Assembly (NCBI RefSeq): GCF_013408425.1
Contig: NZ_JACBYV010000001.1
Coordinates: 62,001-126,000, forward strand
Reading direction: 5' to 3'
Length of the DNA stretch: 64,000 nucleotides
Origin: Pseudomonas flavescens
GTDB taxonomy: Bacteria > Pseudomonadota > Gammaproteobacteria > Pseudomonadales > Pseudomonadaceae
A model generated the notes under the pieces. That model worked only from the letters and a program-made list of their open reading frames with translations. It ran no database searches and was not told the DNA's origin. Below are positions 53,835 to 63,956 of this stretch, piece after piece (position 1 is the stretch's first letter; the number at the start of each line of letters is the position of its first letter). Position numbers and translations under genes: made by a program.

Positions 53835-55211
53835 ATGACCACATTGATGCCGATCTTCACAACGCCTCGGGAAAGCTACAGCTTTCTGCAGGCTGGTCCT
53901 GCGCGCACCCTCTATGAGCGATTGCTGCAGCCACGGTTGGCCGACGGTGTCGTGGATCAGGCGCGCAGCTTCCTCGATGCGCAGTTGGAGCAGGCAGAGC
54001 GGCAGCCCTGTGACATGCCAGCCCAGCCGGAGGCGCTGTTGAACTGGATGCGCGATGCTGCGCAGCGCACCACGCAGGCTTATGCGCAGTATCTGGAGGC
54101 GCGGCGTCAGGGCGAGCCACGGCGCTATTTCAGCAATCGGGCGCACGCCGTGTATTTCCTGCGCCATGTGGCGCCCACCAAACTGGTGGACGGTGCCTGG
54201 CTCTATGGCTTGTTCAAGCACTGGCAGGAGCCGAGTCTGCGGCCACTGCTGCGTACCTACCTCGAGGAACTGGGCGATGGCGTTGCCGCCATGAACCATG
54301 TGGTGCTGTACAAGCAACTGCTCAGCCAGAACGGTTGCGATGAGCTGGCGGAGCTGGAAGACGAGCATTTTCTCCAGGGTGCCCAGCAACTGGCGCTCGG
54401 GCACCTGGCTGATGAGTATCTGCCGGAGGTGATCGGCTACAACCTCGGCTATGAACAACTCCCCTTGCACCTGCTGATCACCAGCTACGAGCTCACCGAG
54501 CTGGATATCGACCCCTATTATTTCCAGCTGCACGTGACCATCGACAATGCCAGCACCGGCCATGCGCAAAAAGCCGTGCAGGCCGTGCTGGAGAATCTGC
54601 CGGTAGTGGGCGACCGTGATGCCTTCTATCAGCGGGTGATGCGCGGCTATCAGCTCAATGAGCTGGGTGTCGGTTCCACGGCGGTGATCGGCGCATTCGA
54701 TCTCGACGAACAACTGTGCGGCATGCTGGAGCGCAAGCGCGAAGTCGCCACTCAGGTGCACTCCGACTATTGCCGCATCGAGGGACGCACCATCAATCAA
54801 TGGCTAAGCCAGCCGGGTCAGGTGCGCGGTTTGCTCGAGGCGCTGGAGAAACGCGGCTGGATTCGTCGCAACGAGGACCCGCAGAACAGCCGCTTCTGGC
54901 AGCTCGTGCAGGGTGATCGGGCGGCCATGTTCGGTGTGTTCAGCGCTTACGAGCAGCAGATTCTGCATGACTGGATTGCCGGCGACTGGACTGCCGCGCG
55001 CAGTCGCGGTCGCAACCGTCGAAGTACCGCGCAGCCCAACGCCATGCAGACGAGCGGCCTGGATGACGAGGCTCAGGCCCTGCATGCGACCCTGCGTGCG
55101 CTGCCAGCCCGCCAGCAGGCGGAAAAGCTGATCGAGCTGATGTCGCCTGCCTGCCACTTCACCCCCGCAGGGTTGCTGGCAACGCGCCTGTTCAATACCT
55201 ATCTCCAGTAA
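53835..55211 (+). CDS. Heme-oxygenase-like diiron (iron-containing redox) protein
   Basis: A 458-residue all-helical protein of the 'iron-containing redox enzyme' family, which uses a heme-oxygenase-like diiron (HDO) fold. Likely metal ligands lie in LEELGDGVAAMNH (Glu145, His155), EYLPEVIGYNLGYE (Glu197) and the conserved LHVTIDNASTGHAQKA (His233, Asp237, His243). The C-terminal third (about 300-458) is an additional helical region with a basic spacer (ARSRGRNRRS). HDO enzymes catalyse oxidative C-C or N-oxygenation reactions and usually sit in small-molecule pathways. The partner here is a methyltransferase 17 bp downstream. Its substrate is unknown; the family assignment is good, the exact ligands are inferred. 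Confidence 0.78.
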   Translation: MTTLMPIFTTPRESYSFLQAGPARTLYERLLQPRLADGVVDQARSFLDAQLEQAERQPCDMPAQPEALLNWMRDAAQRTTQAYAQYLEARRQGEPRRYFSNRAHAVYFLRHVAPTKLVDGAWLYGLFKHWQEPSLRPLLRTYLEELGDGVAAMNHVVLYKQLLSQNGCDELAELEDEHFLQGAQQLALGHLADEYLPEVIGYNLGYEQLPLHLLITSYELTELDIDPYYFQLHVTIDNASTGHAQKAVQAVLENLPVVGDRDAFYQRVMRGYQLNELGVGSTAVIGAFDLDEQLCGMLERKREVATQVHSDYCRIEGRTINQWLSQPGQVRGLLEALEKRGWIRRNEDPQNSRFWQLVQGDRAAMFGVFSAYEQQILHDWIAGDWTAARSRGRNRRSTAQPNAMQTSGLDDEAQALHATLRALPARQQAEKLIELMSPACHFTPAGLLATRLFNTYLQ

Positions 55212-55228
55212 TCGCTGTCGGAGCACCG

Positions 55229-56173
55229 ATGCTTAACGAACCCCAGCAGGCTCTAGTGCAACTTGGTCAGGCGCTCACCGAGCGAGGCTATCGATTCACC
55301 ACCGGCACACCGCTGACCCATGAGCGCGTCAATGGCCGACCGGGCAATGCGCTCGCTCAGGATCTGCAGGGGGTCTTCGGTTGGAGCCGCCCTTTCGTGC
55401 GGGGCATGGTCGGCGCTGATTTGCTCGAGTTGATGCGCGCTGCAGGCGTTCTGGTCGAAGACGCCGAGCAACTGCGCAGTGCCGTGCGTTACTCCAGCCT
55501 GGGCGATCGCTTGTTCGTCCATTCGCGCTATCCGACAACGCAGGCTGATGCGGTGTTCTTCGGTCCCGATACCTATCGTTTCGTTCGAGCCATCGATGCA
55601 TTTCTCGGCACGCCGTCGTCCACTTCCATCCGTCGTGCGGTGGATATCGGCTGCGGCGCCGGGCCTGGCGCGCAGTGCATCGCGCTGGCGCGTCCGGAGG
55701 CCGAGGTGCTGGCCGTGGATATCAATCCCCAGGCGCTGGCCTTCACTCAGGTCAACGCTGCGCTGGCTGGCGCCGAAAACCTCAGGGCCCTGCACAGTGA
55801 TCTGCTCGACGGTGTGCAGGGTGAGTTCGATCTGATCGTGGCCAACCCGCCTTACATGCTCGACAGCGAGAGCCGCGCTTACCGTGACGGTGGCGGTGAG
55901 CTAGGAGCGGGATTGTCGCAGGCCATCGTCGAGGCCGCGGTGACCCGACTGGCAGCGGGGGGCAGTCTGCTGCTCTATACCGGTGTGGCGATGACCGCTG
56001 CCGGCGATCCCTTCCTCGCCTATATACAGCGCACGCTTGGCGACTCCTCGTTGGCCTGGCGCTACGAGGAGGTGGACCCCGACGTGTTCGGTGAGGAGCT
56101 GGAAAAACCGGGCTACGAGGACGTAGAACGTATCGCGGCAGTGGTCCTCACCGTCACGCGCACGGCGAGTTGA
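55229..56173 (+). CDS. SAM methyltransferase with NPPY motif
   Basis: A 314-residue class I methyltransferase. Residues 1-125 form an N-terminal substrate-binding domain. The SAM site is DIGCGAGPGAQC (139-150), and the acidic loop is LAVDINPQA. Motif IV is NPPY (206-209), which in PrmC, RlmG and N6-adenine enzymes places an amide or amino nitrogen near the methyl donor. It is cotranscribed with the diiron protein (17 bp apart). Motif IV suggests N-methylation of a planar amide or base, in a peptide, nucleic acid or small molecule. No restriction enzyme is near, and the N-terminal part is unlike PrmC, so I leave the substrate open. Confidence 0.82.
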   Translation: MLNEPQQALVQLGQALTERGYRFTTGTPLTHERVNGRPGNALAQDLQGVFGWSRPFVRGMVGADLLELMRAAGVLVEDAEQLRSAVRYSSLGDRLFVHSRYPTTQADAVFFGPDTYRFVRAIDAFLGTPSSTSIRRAVDIGCGAGPGAQCIALARPEAEVLAVDINPQALAFTQVNAALAGAENLRALHSDLLDGVQGEFDLIVANPPYMLDSESRAYRDGGGELGAGLSQAIVEAAVTRLAAGGSLLLYTGVAMTAAGDPFLAYIQRTLGDSSLAWRYEEVDPDVFGEELEKPGYEDVERIAAVVLTVTRTAS

Positions 56174-56174
56174 C

Positions 56175-56202
56175 GGCGGCGCCTCCTCGAGGTGGCGCCG
56201 CC
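56175..56202. terminator. Strong hairpin between the methyltransferase and dapC
   Basis: GGCGGCGCCTCC and GGTGGCGCCGCC form a 12-position stem with one T-T mismatch and a TCGA loop. It lies in the 36-bp space between two convergent genes. It lacks a T-tract, so it may limit read-through without being a classic terminator. Confidence 0.6.
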
Positions 56203-56209
56203 ATGCGGC

Positions 56210-57406
56210 CTAGGCCTGTTCGATGAAGCGTCGGATACGCCGTGCGGCTTCCACGCATTCCTCGAGCGGTGCGACCAGTGCCAGGCGCACACGGCCGCTG
56301 CCGGGATTGAGGCCATCGACTTCCCGCGACAGATAGGAGCCGGGCACCACGGTGACGTGCTCCCGGGCGAACAGTGCACGGGTGAATTCGGCATCGTCGC
56401 CCGGTGTTCTGGCCCACAGGTAAAAGCCGCCATCCGGGTGTTGCACGTCGAGCACGCCATCGAGGATTTCCAGCACGGCGGCGAACTTCTCGCGGTACAG
56501 ATCGCGGTTGGCGCGTACGTGATCCTCGTCCTGCCAGGCGGCTATGCTGGCCAGTTGGGTTTGTACCGGCATGGCGCAGCCATGGTAGGTCCGGTACAGC
56601 AGGAAGGCCTTGAGAATCTCCGCGTCGCCCGCCACGAACCCGGAACGCAGGCCTGGCAGATTGGAACGCTTGGACAGGCTATGAAACACCACGCAGCGTT
56701 TGAAGTCGCTACGGCCCAGCTCGGCGCAGGCGGTCAGCAGACCGGCAGGCGGGTTGGTCTCGTCGAAGTACAGCTCGCTGTAGCACTCGTCGGCGGCGAT
56801 GACGAAATCGTACTGGTCGGCGAGGGCGATCAGCTTCTTCAGCGTTGCCACGGGAATCAGCGCACCCGTCGGGTTGCCGGGCGAGCAGAGGAAGAGAATC
56901 TGGCAGCGTTGCCAGACCTCGGGCGCCACCGCATCGAAATCCGGATTGAAGCCCAGTTCGGCCAGGCACGGCAGGTAATGCGGCTGGGTGCCAGCGAGCA
57001 GGGCTGCGCCTTCGTAGATCTGATAGAACGGATTGGGGCTGACCACCAGGCCATCGACGTCACGCTGGGCGACGGTTTGGGTGAAGGCGAACAGCGCTTC
57101 ACGGGTGCCGTTCACCGGTAGCACGTGGCGCGCGGGGTCGAGCCAGCCGGCCGGCACCTTGAAGCGGCGTTCGCACCAGGTGGCGATGGCTTCGCGCAGC
57201 GCTGCAATGCCCAGCGTGGTCGGGTAGACCGCTAGTTGTTCGAGGTTGTCGGTCAGCGCTTGGGCGACGAACGCGGGGGAGCGGTGTTTCGGCTCGCCAA
57301 TCGACAGGGCGATGGGCGAACGATCGGCGGCGGGTTGTACGCCGGCGAGCAGGGCGCGCAGTTTCTCGAACGGGTAGGGCTGCAGCTGGGCGAGGGCGTG
57401 GTTCAT
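56210..57406 (-). CDS. dapC: N-succinyldiaminopimelate aminotransferase
   Basis: A 398-residue fold-type I PLP aminotransferase. The DapC-specific N-terminus MNHALAQLQPYPFEKLRALL and SIGEPKHRSP are present. The PLP lysine is in SLSKRSNLPGLRSGF, cofactor contacts are in LCSPGNPTGALIP and ADECYSELYF, and a conserved Arg is in SGRVRLALVAP. It transaminates N-succinyl-amino-ketopimelate in lysine/peptidoglycan synthesis, between DapD and DapE, both encoded in this window. In P. aeruginosa it neighbours glnD; here a chemoreceptor gene and a repeat array separate them. It is divergent from the chemoreceptor (203 bp). Confidence 0.94.
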   Translation of the reverse strand: MNHALAQLQPYPFEKLRALLAGVQPAADRSPIALSIGEPKHRSPAFVAQALTDNLEQLAVYPTTLGIAALREAIATWCERRFKVPAGWLDPARHVLPVNGTREALFAFTQTVAQRDVDGLVVSPNPFYQIYEGAALLAGTQPHYLPCLAELGFNPDFDAVAPEVWQRCQILFLCSPGNPTGALIPVATLKKLIALADQYDFVIAADECYSELYFDETNPPAGLLTACAELGRSDFKRCVVFHSLSKRSNLPGLRSGFVAGDAEILKAFLLYRTYHGCAMPVQTQLASIAAWQDEDHVRANRDLYREKFAAVLEILDGVLDVQHPDGGFYLWARTPGDDAEFTRALFAREHVTVVPGSYLSREVDGLNPGSGRVRLALVAPLEECVEAARRIRRFIEQA

Positions 57407-57609
57407 GATGATCCGACGTGTCCTTTGTAAGGCGGCGACAAAGTTGCCGACACTAGCACGTGGGGCGCCCCAGGAAAATTCCCTTTCGCCTGTCCGATGG
57501 ACAGCCGTTTTGGTCGCCCTGTTGATGTTCGCCTTCCTAAAGGCTGGCCGCTTCGAGCCGATAGCCTGATCGCAAGCCGTATTCAGTCCTACTTTCAGCG
57601 AGACCTTCT

Positions 57610-59502
57610 ATGCGCACCCTCAAGTTCAGTCACAAGATCATGCTGGCTGCGTCATTGGTGGTCATTGCCGCCTTCGCATCGTTCGCGCTGTACAACGACT
57701 ACCTGCAGCGCACCTCGATTCGCGACAACCTGGCGAACTACCTGCACGACGTCGGTCAGGTATCCACCGGCAACATTCAGCACTGGCTCAATGGCCGCAT
57801 GCAGTTGCTGGACAACCTGGCCGAGTCGGTTCAGGACGACAGCGCGGCTGAGCCACTGGCCAGGAATCTGCAGCACCGCAGCATCGCTTCGGCCTTCCTG
57901 TACGCCTATTACGGCCAGAATGATGGCACCTACACCCAGTTTCCCCCCAGCGAGTTGCCCGCCGGCTACGACCCGCGCCAGCGTCCCTGGTACAAGAGCG
58001 CTGCGGGCAGCAGCGGCCCGGGCTTGACCGAGCCCTACCTGGCGGCGGATCCCCGCGACGGCCTGCTGATCACCATCACTCGCCCTGTGAGCACGGGTGG
58101 TAGCCTTCAAGGTGTGGTCGGTGGCGACCTGAAGTTGCAGACGGTTGACGACATTCTGAATTCCTTCGATCTGGGTGGCATGGGCTATGCCTTCCTGGTC
58201 GACGAAAAAGGCACGGTGCTGGTGCACCCTGACAAGAGCCTGGTGCTCAAGAAGCTGCCTGATCTGTTCCCCAGTGGTGCACCGCGCCTCGAGTCCGGTC
58301 TGCAGGATGTAGCGGCCGTCGATGGCAGCGCGCGCATCGTCACCTTCCTGCCGGTGCAGGGCCTGTCAGGGGTGCGCTGGTACGTCGGCCTTTCCGTGGA
58401 TCAGGGCAAGGCGTTCGCCGCTCTGCAGGAGTTCCGCATCTCGGCGCTGATGTCCACGGTCATCGGCGTGATCGCCATCCTGCTGCTGCTGGGCGCGCTG
58501 ATTCGTATCCTGTTGCGCCCGCTGCACGTGATGAGCCACGCCATGGGCGGCATCGCCGAAGGCGAGGGCGATCTGACCCAGCGCCTGAAGATCGACTCCG
58601 GTGACGAGTTCGGCGAGCTGGCGGGTGCCTTCAACCGCTTCGTCGAGCGTATCCACGAGTCGATCCGCGAGGTGGCCTCGGCGACCCGCGAAGTTCATGC
58701 CCGCGTGAGCACCGTGGTCGAAGCGTCCAATGCCTCCATGGGCAACTCCAGCGAGCAGGCGGCACGTACCGACAGCGTTGCCGCAGCCATCAACGAGCTC
58801 GGCGCCGCCGCCCAGGAGATCGCCCGCAATGCGGCCGATGCATCTCTGCAGGCCAGCGATGCCCGTCGTGACGCCGAAGAAGGGCAGAACATGGTTGAGC
58901 GCACGCTGGGCTCCATGGGTGATCTGTCTGACAAGATTCAGGCATCCGGCAGCCATATCGAAGTGCTGAGCCAGAAGAGCAACGATATTGGTCAGATTCT
59001 CGATGTGATCAAGGGGATTTCCGAGCAGACCAACCTGCTGGCGCTCAACGCCGCCATCGAAGCGGCTCGTGCCGGTGAGGCCGGGCGTGGTTTCGCCGTG
59101 GTCGCGGATGAAGTGCGCAACCTGGCGCAACGCACCCAGAGCTCGGCGCAGGAAATTCAACAGATGATCGAGCAGTTGCAGGCTGGTGCTCGTGACGCCG
59201 TGATGACCATGGGCGAGAGCCGTCGCTTCAGCGATGACAGCGTACGCATCGGTGGGCAGGCGGGTGAGAATCTGCGCGGCGTGACCCGTCGTATCGGCGA
59301 GATCGATGGCATGAACCAGTCCGTGGCCACCGCCACCGAAGAGCAGACCTCGGTGATCGAAAGCCTGAACATGGACATTACCGAGATCAACACCCTCAAC
59401 CAGGATGGCGTACGCAACCTGCAGTCCAGCCTCAATGCCTGTACCGAGCTGGATCAGCAGGTCGGGCGCCTCAAGCAACTGGTGGACAGCTTCAGGATCT
59501 GA
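57610..59502 (+). CDS. Methyl-accepting chemotaxis protein, amino-acid-type dCache sensor
   Basis: A 630-residue chemoreceptor. It has TM1 (about 9-28), a periplasmic dCache domain (about 35-275), TM2 (about 280-302), HAMP (about 303-355) and a signalling domain with the hairpin tip EQTNLLALNAAIEAARAGE. The universal amino-acid-binding motif is complete: Tyr120, Arg125, Trp127, Tyr128 (YDPRQRPWYKSA) and Asp173 (GGDLKLQ), with Tyr143 also matching PctA-type receptors. It should therefore sense L-amino acids directly and steer flagellar motility. No che genes are nearby. It stands alone between dapC and the REP array, which begins about 75 bp after its stop. Confidence 0.93.
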   Translation: MRTLKFSHKIMLAASLVVIAAFASFALYNDYLQRTSIRDNLANYLHDVGQVSTGNIQHWLNGRMQLLDNLAESVQDDSAAEPLARNLQHRSIASAFLYAYYGQNDGTYTQFPPSELPAGYDPRQRPWYKSAAGSSGPGLTEPYLAADPRDGLLITITRPVSTGGSLQGVVGGDLKLQTVDDILNSFDLGGMGYAFLVDEKGTVLVHPDKSLVLKKLPDLFPSGAPRLESGLQDVAAVDGSARIVTFLPVQGLSGVRWYVGLSVDQGKAFAALQEFRISALMSTVIGVIAILLLLGALIRILLRPLHVMSHAMGGIAEGEGDLTQRLKIDSGDEFGELAGAFNRFVERIHESIREVASATREVHARVSTVVEASNASMGNSSEQAARTDSVAAAINELGAAAQEIARNAADASLQASDARRDAEEGQNMVERTLGSMGDLSDKIQASGSHIEVLSQKSNDIGQILDVIKGISEQTNLLALNAAIEAARAGEAGRGFAVVADEVRNLAQRTQSSAQEIQQMIEQLQAGARDAVMTMGESRRFSDDSVRIGGQAGENLRGVTRRIGEIDGMNQSVATATEEQTSVIESLNMDITEINTLNQDGVRNLQSSLNACTELDQQVGRLKQLVDSFRI

Positions 59503-59578
59503 TCAGCGGGCAGCGGCCGCGCTTCTTGCAGGCGCCGCTCCTGCAGCAGCGTTTGGCCTGCAGTCGCGTTTTTGTGTG

Positions 59579-61237
59579 AGCCGCGCGCCGAGGTCGACGC
59601 GTCTGCCTCGCGGGTGTCGAACGCCCATTTCTGTGGGAGCCCGCTTGCGGGCGAATCATTGGGCCAACGCCGGTTCAGCAGCAAGGCCGCCATCGCATCG
59701 CCCGCAAGCGGGCTCCTACGGGCCGGAGTCTTCATGCTTTCGTAGGCGCCCCGCGCGCCGAGGTCGACGCGTCTGCCTCGAGTGTGTCGGACACCCCTTT
59801 CTGTAGGAGCCCGCTTGCGGGCGAATCACCGGGTCAACGCCGATTCCGCGGCAAGGCCGCCATCGCATCGCCCGCAAGCGGGCTCCTACGGGCTGGGATT
59901 TTCATGCTTTCGTAGGTGCCCCGAGGTCGACGCGTCTGCCTCGCGGGTGTCGAACGCCCATTTCTGTGGGAGCCCGCTTGCGGGCGAATCATTGGGCCAA
60001 CGCCGGTTCAGCAGCAAGGCCGCCATCGCATCGCCCGCAAGCGGGCTCCTACGGGCCGGGAGTCTTCATGCTTTCGTAGGCGCCCCGCGCGCCGAGGTCG
60101 ACGCGTCTGCCTCGCGGGTGTCGAACGCCCATTTCTGTGGGAGCCCGCTTGCGGGCGAATCATTGGGCCAACGCCGGTTCAGCAGCAAGGCCGCCATCGC
60201 ATCGCCCGCAAGCGGGCTCCTACGGGCCGGAGTCTTCATGCTTTCGTAGGCGCCCCGCGCGCCGAGGTCGACGCGTCTGCCTCGAGTGTGTCGGACACCC
60301 CTTTCTGTAGGAGCCCGCTTGCGGGCGAATCACCGGGTCAACGCCGATTCCGCGGCAAGGCCGCCATCGCATCGCCCGCAAGCGGGCTCCTACGGGCTGG
60401 AGTCTTCACGCTTTCGTAGGCGCCCCGCGGTCGACGCGTCTGCCTCGAGTGTGTCGAACGCCCATTTCTGTAGGAGCCCGCTTGCGGGCGAATCACCGGG
60501 TCAACGCCGATTCCGCGGCAAGGCCGCCATCGCATCGCCCGCAAGCGGGCTCCTACGGGCTGGAATCTTCATGCTTCCGTAGGCGCCCCGCGGTCGACGC
60601 GTCTGCCTCGAGTGTGTCGGACACCCCTTTCTGTAGGAGCCCGCTTGCGGGCGAATCACCGGGCCAACGCCGATTCAGCGGCAAGGCCACCATCGCATCG
60701 CCCGCAAGCGGGCTCCTACGGGCTGGGATTTTCATGCTTTCGTAGGTGCCCCGCGCGCCGCGGTCGACGCGCCTGCCTCGAGTGTGTCGAACAGCCATTT
60801 CTGTAGGAGCCCGCTTGCGGGCGAATCACCGGGTCAACGCCGATTCCGCGGCAAGGCCGCCATCGCATCGCCCGCAAGCGGGCTCCTACGGGCTGGGATT
60901 TTCATGCTTTCGTAGGTGCCCCGCGGTCGACGCGCCTGCCTCGCGGGTGTCGAACACCCCTTTCTGTAGGAGCCCGCTTGCGGGCGAATCACCTTGCCAA
61001 CGCCGATTCAGCGGCAAGGCCGCCATCGCATCGCCCGCAAGCGGGCTCCTACGGGCCGGAGTCTTCATGCTTTCGTAGGCGCCCCGCGCGCCGAGGTCGA
61101 CGCGTCTGCCTCGCGGGTGTCGAACATCCATTTCTGTAGGAGCCCGCTTGCGGGCGAATCATTGGGCCAATGCCGATTCCGCGGCAAGGCCTCCATCGCA
61201 TCGCCCGCAAGCGGGCTGGGATTTTCACGCTTTCGTG
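59579..61237. repeat. Ten-copy tandem array of REP doublets (163/170-bp units)
   Basis: Ten near-identical units fill the space between the chemoreceptor and glnD. The block GAGCCCGCTTGCGGGCGAATC starts at 59637, 59807, 59970, 60141, 60311, 60474, 60637, 60807, 60970 and 61140. Spacing is 163 or 170-171 bp, set by the presence or absence of about 7 bases (CGCGCCGAGGTCGACGCG versus CGCGGTCGACGCG). Each unit has GTAGGAGCCCGCTTGCGGGCGAATC and, about 60 bp on, its near reverse complement ending GGCTCCTAC, so each can form a large hairpin. The last unit lacks the final CTCCTACG. Similar short sequences (GGCGCCGCTCCTGCAG, about 59531; GGCGGCGCTCCTGCAA, about 61240) flank the array. No gene is supported inside. 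Confidence 0.93.
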
Positions 61238-61259
61238 GGGGCGGCGCTCCTGCAAATGC

Positions 61260-63956
61260 CTAGATGCTGATTTGCAGTGGGCTCGGGCTGCTGGTCGCCG
61301 ACAGCTTGGTGATGATGGTCTGCTGCAGGCGTGCGCACAGTTCCGGGTCGGACAGCGGCTGGTTGTTGGCGTCGGTGACGAAGAAGACGTCCTCTACGCG
61401 CTCGCCCAGTGTGGCGATCTTGGCGTTCTGCAGTGACAGGTCGAAGTCCAGGAATATCCGGCCGATCTTGGCCAGCAGGCCGGGGCGGTCTGGCGCGGTC
61501 AGCTCCAGTACGGTGACCGGCCGCTGGGCATCGTTGTGGATGGTCACTTGCGGTGCGAAGGCGAAGTGCTTGAGCTGACGCGGCACCCGACGCTGAATGA
61601 TGTTGGGGTACTCGTCCGGGTGTTTCAGGGTATCGATCAGGCTCTGACGGATCTGCTTGATACGCTGTGGGTTATCGCCGATGGAGCCACCTTCCACCTC
61701 GAGCACGATGTAGGTGTCGAGGGTGAACTGACTGGTCGAGGTGAGAATTCGCGCGTCGTGAATGTTCAGGTTCAACTGCGCCATGGCAGCAACCGTCACC
61801 GCGAAGAAATCATGCTGATCCGGTGCGTAGATGAATATTTGCGTGCCGCCCTCGAACTCGCGCTGGGTGGTTTCCTTGATCAGCACCAGCGGACCCCCAT
61901 CGCTCGGGTGCTGGAGGATCGCATCGGTGTGCCAGGCGACATCGCTGGCGGTGTGGCGCAGAAAGTAGTCATCACCGAGTTGCGACCATAGCTGCTCGAC
62001 GTCATCGGAGTCGGTGCCGCCGCGTACCAGGGTATCCAGCGCCGCGCTCTGGGTCAGGCGAATCTGTTCTTCGCGCTCCACCGGGTTTTCCAGGCCGCGG
62101 CGCAAGGCTCGCTTGGTTTCCGTGTAGAGCTGACGCATCAGGCTGGCGCGCCAGGAATTCCACAGGCTCGGGTTGGTGGCATTGATGTCGGCCACGGTGA
62201 GCACGTAGAGGTAGTCCAGGTGGGTCTGGTCGCCCACGAACGCGGCGAAGTCATGGATCACCTGCGGGTCGGACAGGTCCTTGCGCTGAGCGGTGGTCGA
62301 CATCGCCAGGTGGTTCTGCACCAGCCAGACGATCAGCCCGGTATCCCAGGCCGGCAGATGGTGGCGCCGGCCGAAGGCTTCGGCGTCGATGGCGCCGAGC
62401 TCGGAGTGGTCACCGCCACGGCCCTTGCCGATATCGTGATAAAGGCCGGCCAGGTAGATCAGTTCGGGCTTTGGCAGCTTGTCGATCAGCTTGCTGGCCA
62501 GGGGGAATTTCTCCGCCAGCTCCGGCCATTTGAACTTGCGCAGGTGCTTGATCAGGTTGAGCGTGTGCGCGTCGACGGTGTAGATGTGGAACAGGTCGTG
62601 CTGCATCTGCCCGACGATATGGCCGAACTCCGGCAGGTAACGCCCGAGGATGCCGTAGCGGTTCATGCGGCGCAGATTACGGTGAATGCCCTGTTCGCAC
62701 TTGAACAGCTCGATGAACAGGCTGGTGTTGCGGATGTCCTTGCGGAAATCGTCGTCGATCAGATGACGGTGATCGCGCAGCAGGCGAATGGTATCGGCGC
62801 ATACCCCGCTCAGATTCGGGTGTTGGGCCATCAGCACGAAGATCTCGATGATGGCGAATGGCGTGCGCTTGAATACGTTCGGGTGGGTCACCTCGATGTA
62901 GCCGTCACGAACCTGGAAACGGCTGTTGAGCGGCGTCGCCGGGCCACTGTCACCGGCACGCAGGATCTCTTCCTCGAAGTGCTGGTTGATCAGGTCGCTC
63001 AGCTCGGCGATGGCCATCACCACCCGGTAGTACTTCTGCATGAAGCGTTCGATGGTGCGCTTGGTGTCTCCCTCGTCGTACCCCAGCAGTTCGGCCACCT
63101 TGCTCTGGTGGTCGAACAGCAGGCGGTCTTCGGCGCGCCCGGCCAGCATGTGCAGGGCGTAGCGCACCTTCCAGAGAAACTCCTGGGAAGAAGCCAGCAG
63201 GGTGTATTCGCTTTCCAGCAGGAAGCCCTGGCCGACCATGGCGTGCAGGTTGAGGGTGCCGAAGTGGCGGCGTGCGACCCAGAGAATGGTCTGGATGTCG
63301 CGCAGCCCGCCGGGTGAGCCCTTGACGTTGGGCTCGAGGTTGTACTCCGTGTCGTTGTACTTGGCGTGTCGACCTTTCTGCTCGTCACGCTTGGCCAGGA
63401 AGAACTCCTGGCTCGGCCACATGTGCGCACTGGAGGTGACCTCCTGCATGCGTCCGCGCAGATGCTCATGGCCGGCGATGGTGCGGCTTTCCATCAGGTT
63501 GGTGATCACCGTCAGGTCGGCGCGGGCTTCTTCGCCGCACTCGGCGACCGAGCGTACGCTTTGACCGACTTCCAGGCCGATGTCCCAGAGCAGGGTAAGA
63601 AAGCCTTCGATCGCGTCGCGGAAGATTTCCTGATCATCGCTGCCGAGGAGGATCAGCAGGTCGATATCCGAATAGGGGTGTAGCTCGCCACGGCCATAGC
63701 CGCCTACCGCCAGCAGGGCGATTTCGGCGTCCGCGTTCCAGGCAAAGCGATTCCAGGCTTCGAGCAGAATCTGGTCGGTGAACCAGGCACGGTCCTCGAC
63801 CAGGCGGCGCACGTCGCGGCCGCCACGAAAGCGTGCATCGAGCACTTCGTGGGCGCGGCGGATGGCTTTCTTGAAGGCGCCGATGGGGCTGGACTTGAGC
63901 GCCAGTTCCGCCTGGAACTGGCCGCGATCGAACAACTCGGAGTCTACCTGCGGCAT
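61260..63956 (-). CDS. glnD: Bifunctional uridylyltransferase/uridylyl-removing enzyme
   Basis: An 898-residue complete GlnD, the primary glutamine sensor that uridylylates and deuridylylates PII proteins. The nucleotidyltransferase domain near the N-terminus has [17 protein letters not shown] (about 84-100), with the catalytic Gly-x(9)-Asp-x-Asp pattern. The HD domain has [17 protein letters not shown] (about 508-524) for the uridylyl-removing activity, and two ACT domains (about 700-890) bind glutamine. The start at 63956 gives [10 protein letters not shown], typical for Pseudomonas. It ends just after the REP array, whose last unit lies 23 bp downstream. Nothing is missing. Confidence 0.97.
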   Translation of the reverse strand: MPQVDSELFDRGQFQAELALKSSPIGAFKKAIRRAHEVLDARFRGGRDVRRLVEDRAWFTDQILLEAWNRFAWNADAEIALLAVGGYGRGELHPYSDIDLLILLGSDDQEIFRDAIEGFLTLLWDIGLEVGQSVRSVAECGEEARADLTVITNLMESRTIAGHEHLRGRMQEVTSSAHMWPSQEFFLAKRDEQKGRHAKYNDTEYNLEPNVKGSPGGLRDIQTILWVARRHFGTLNLHAMVGQGFLLESEYTLLASSQEFLWKVRYALHMLAGRAEDRLLFDHQSKVAELLGYDEGDTKRTIERFMQKYYRVVMAIAELSDLINQHFEEEILRAGDSGPATPLNSRFQVRDGYIEVTHPNVFKRTPFAIIEIFVLMAQHPNLSGVCADTIRLLRDHRHLIDDDFRKDIRNTSLFIELFKCEQGIHRNLRRMNRYGILGRYLPEFGHIVGQMQHDLFHIYTVDAHTLNLIKHLRKFKWPELAEKFPLASKLIDKLPKPELIYLAGLYHDIGKGRGGDHSELGAIDAEAFGRRHHLPAWDTGLIVWLVQNHLAMSTTAQRKDLSDPQVIHDFAAFVGDQTHLDYLYVLTVADINATNPSLWNSWRASLMRQLYTETKRALRRGLENPVEREEQIRLTQSAALDTLVRGGTDSDDVEQLWSQLGDDYFLRHTASDVAWHTDAILQHPSDGGPLVLIKETTQREFEGGTQIFIYAPDQHDFFAVTVAAMAQLNLNIHDARILTSTSQFTLDTYIVLEVEGGSIGDNPQRIKQIRQSLIDTLKHPDEYPNIIQRRVPRQLKHFAFAPQVTIHNDAQRPVTVLELTAPDRPGLLAKIGRIFLDFDLSLQNAKIATLGERVEDVFFVTDANNQPLSDPELCARLQQTIITKLSATSSPSPLQISI

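Noticed and set aside
59782..61078. Several 60-170-codon frames in the REP array
   Set aside because: All are repeated translations of the array units (for example GARLRANHRVNADSAARPP).
59579..61237. CRISPR array
   Set aside because: Units of 163-171 bp without unique spacers; each unit is a REP doublet.
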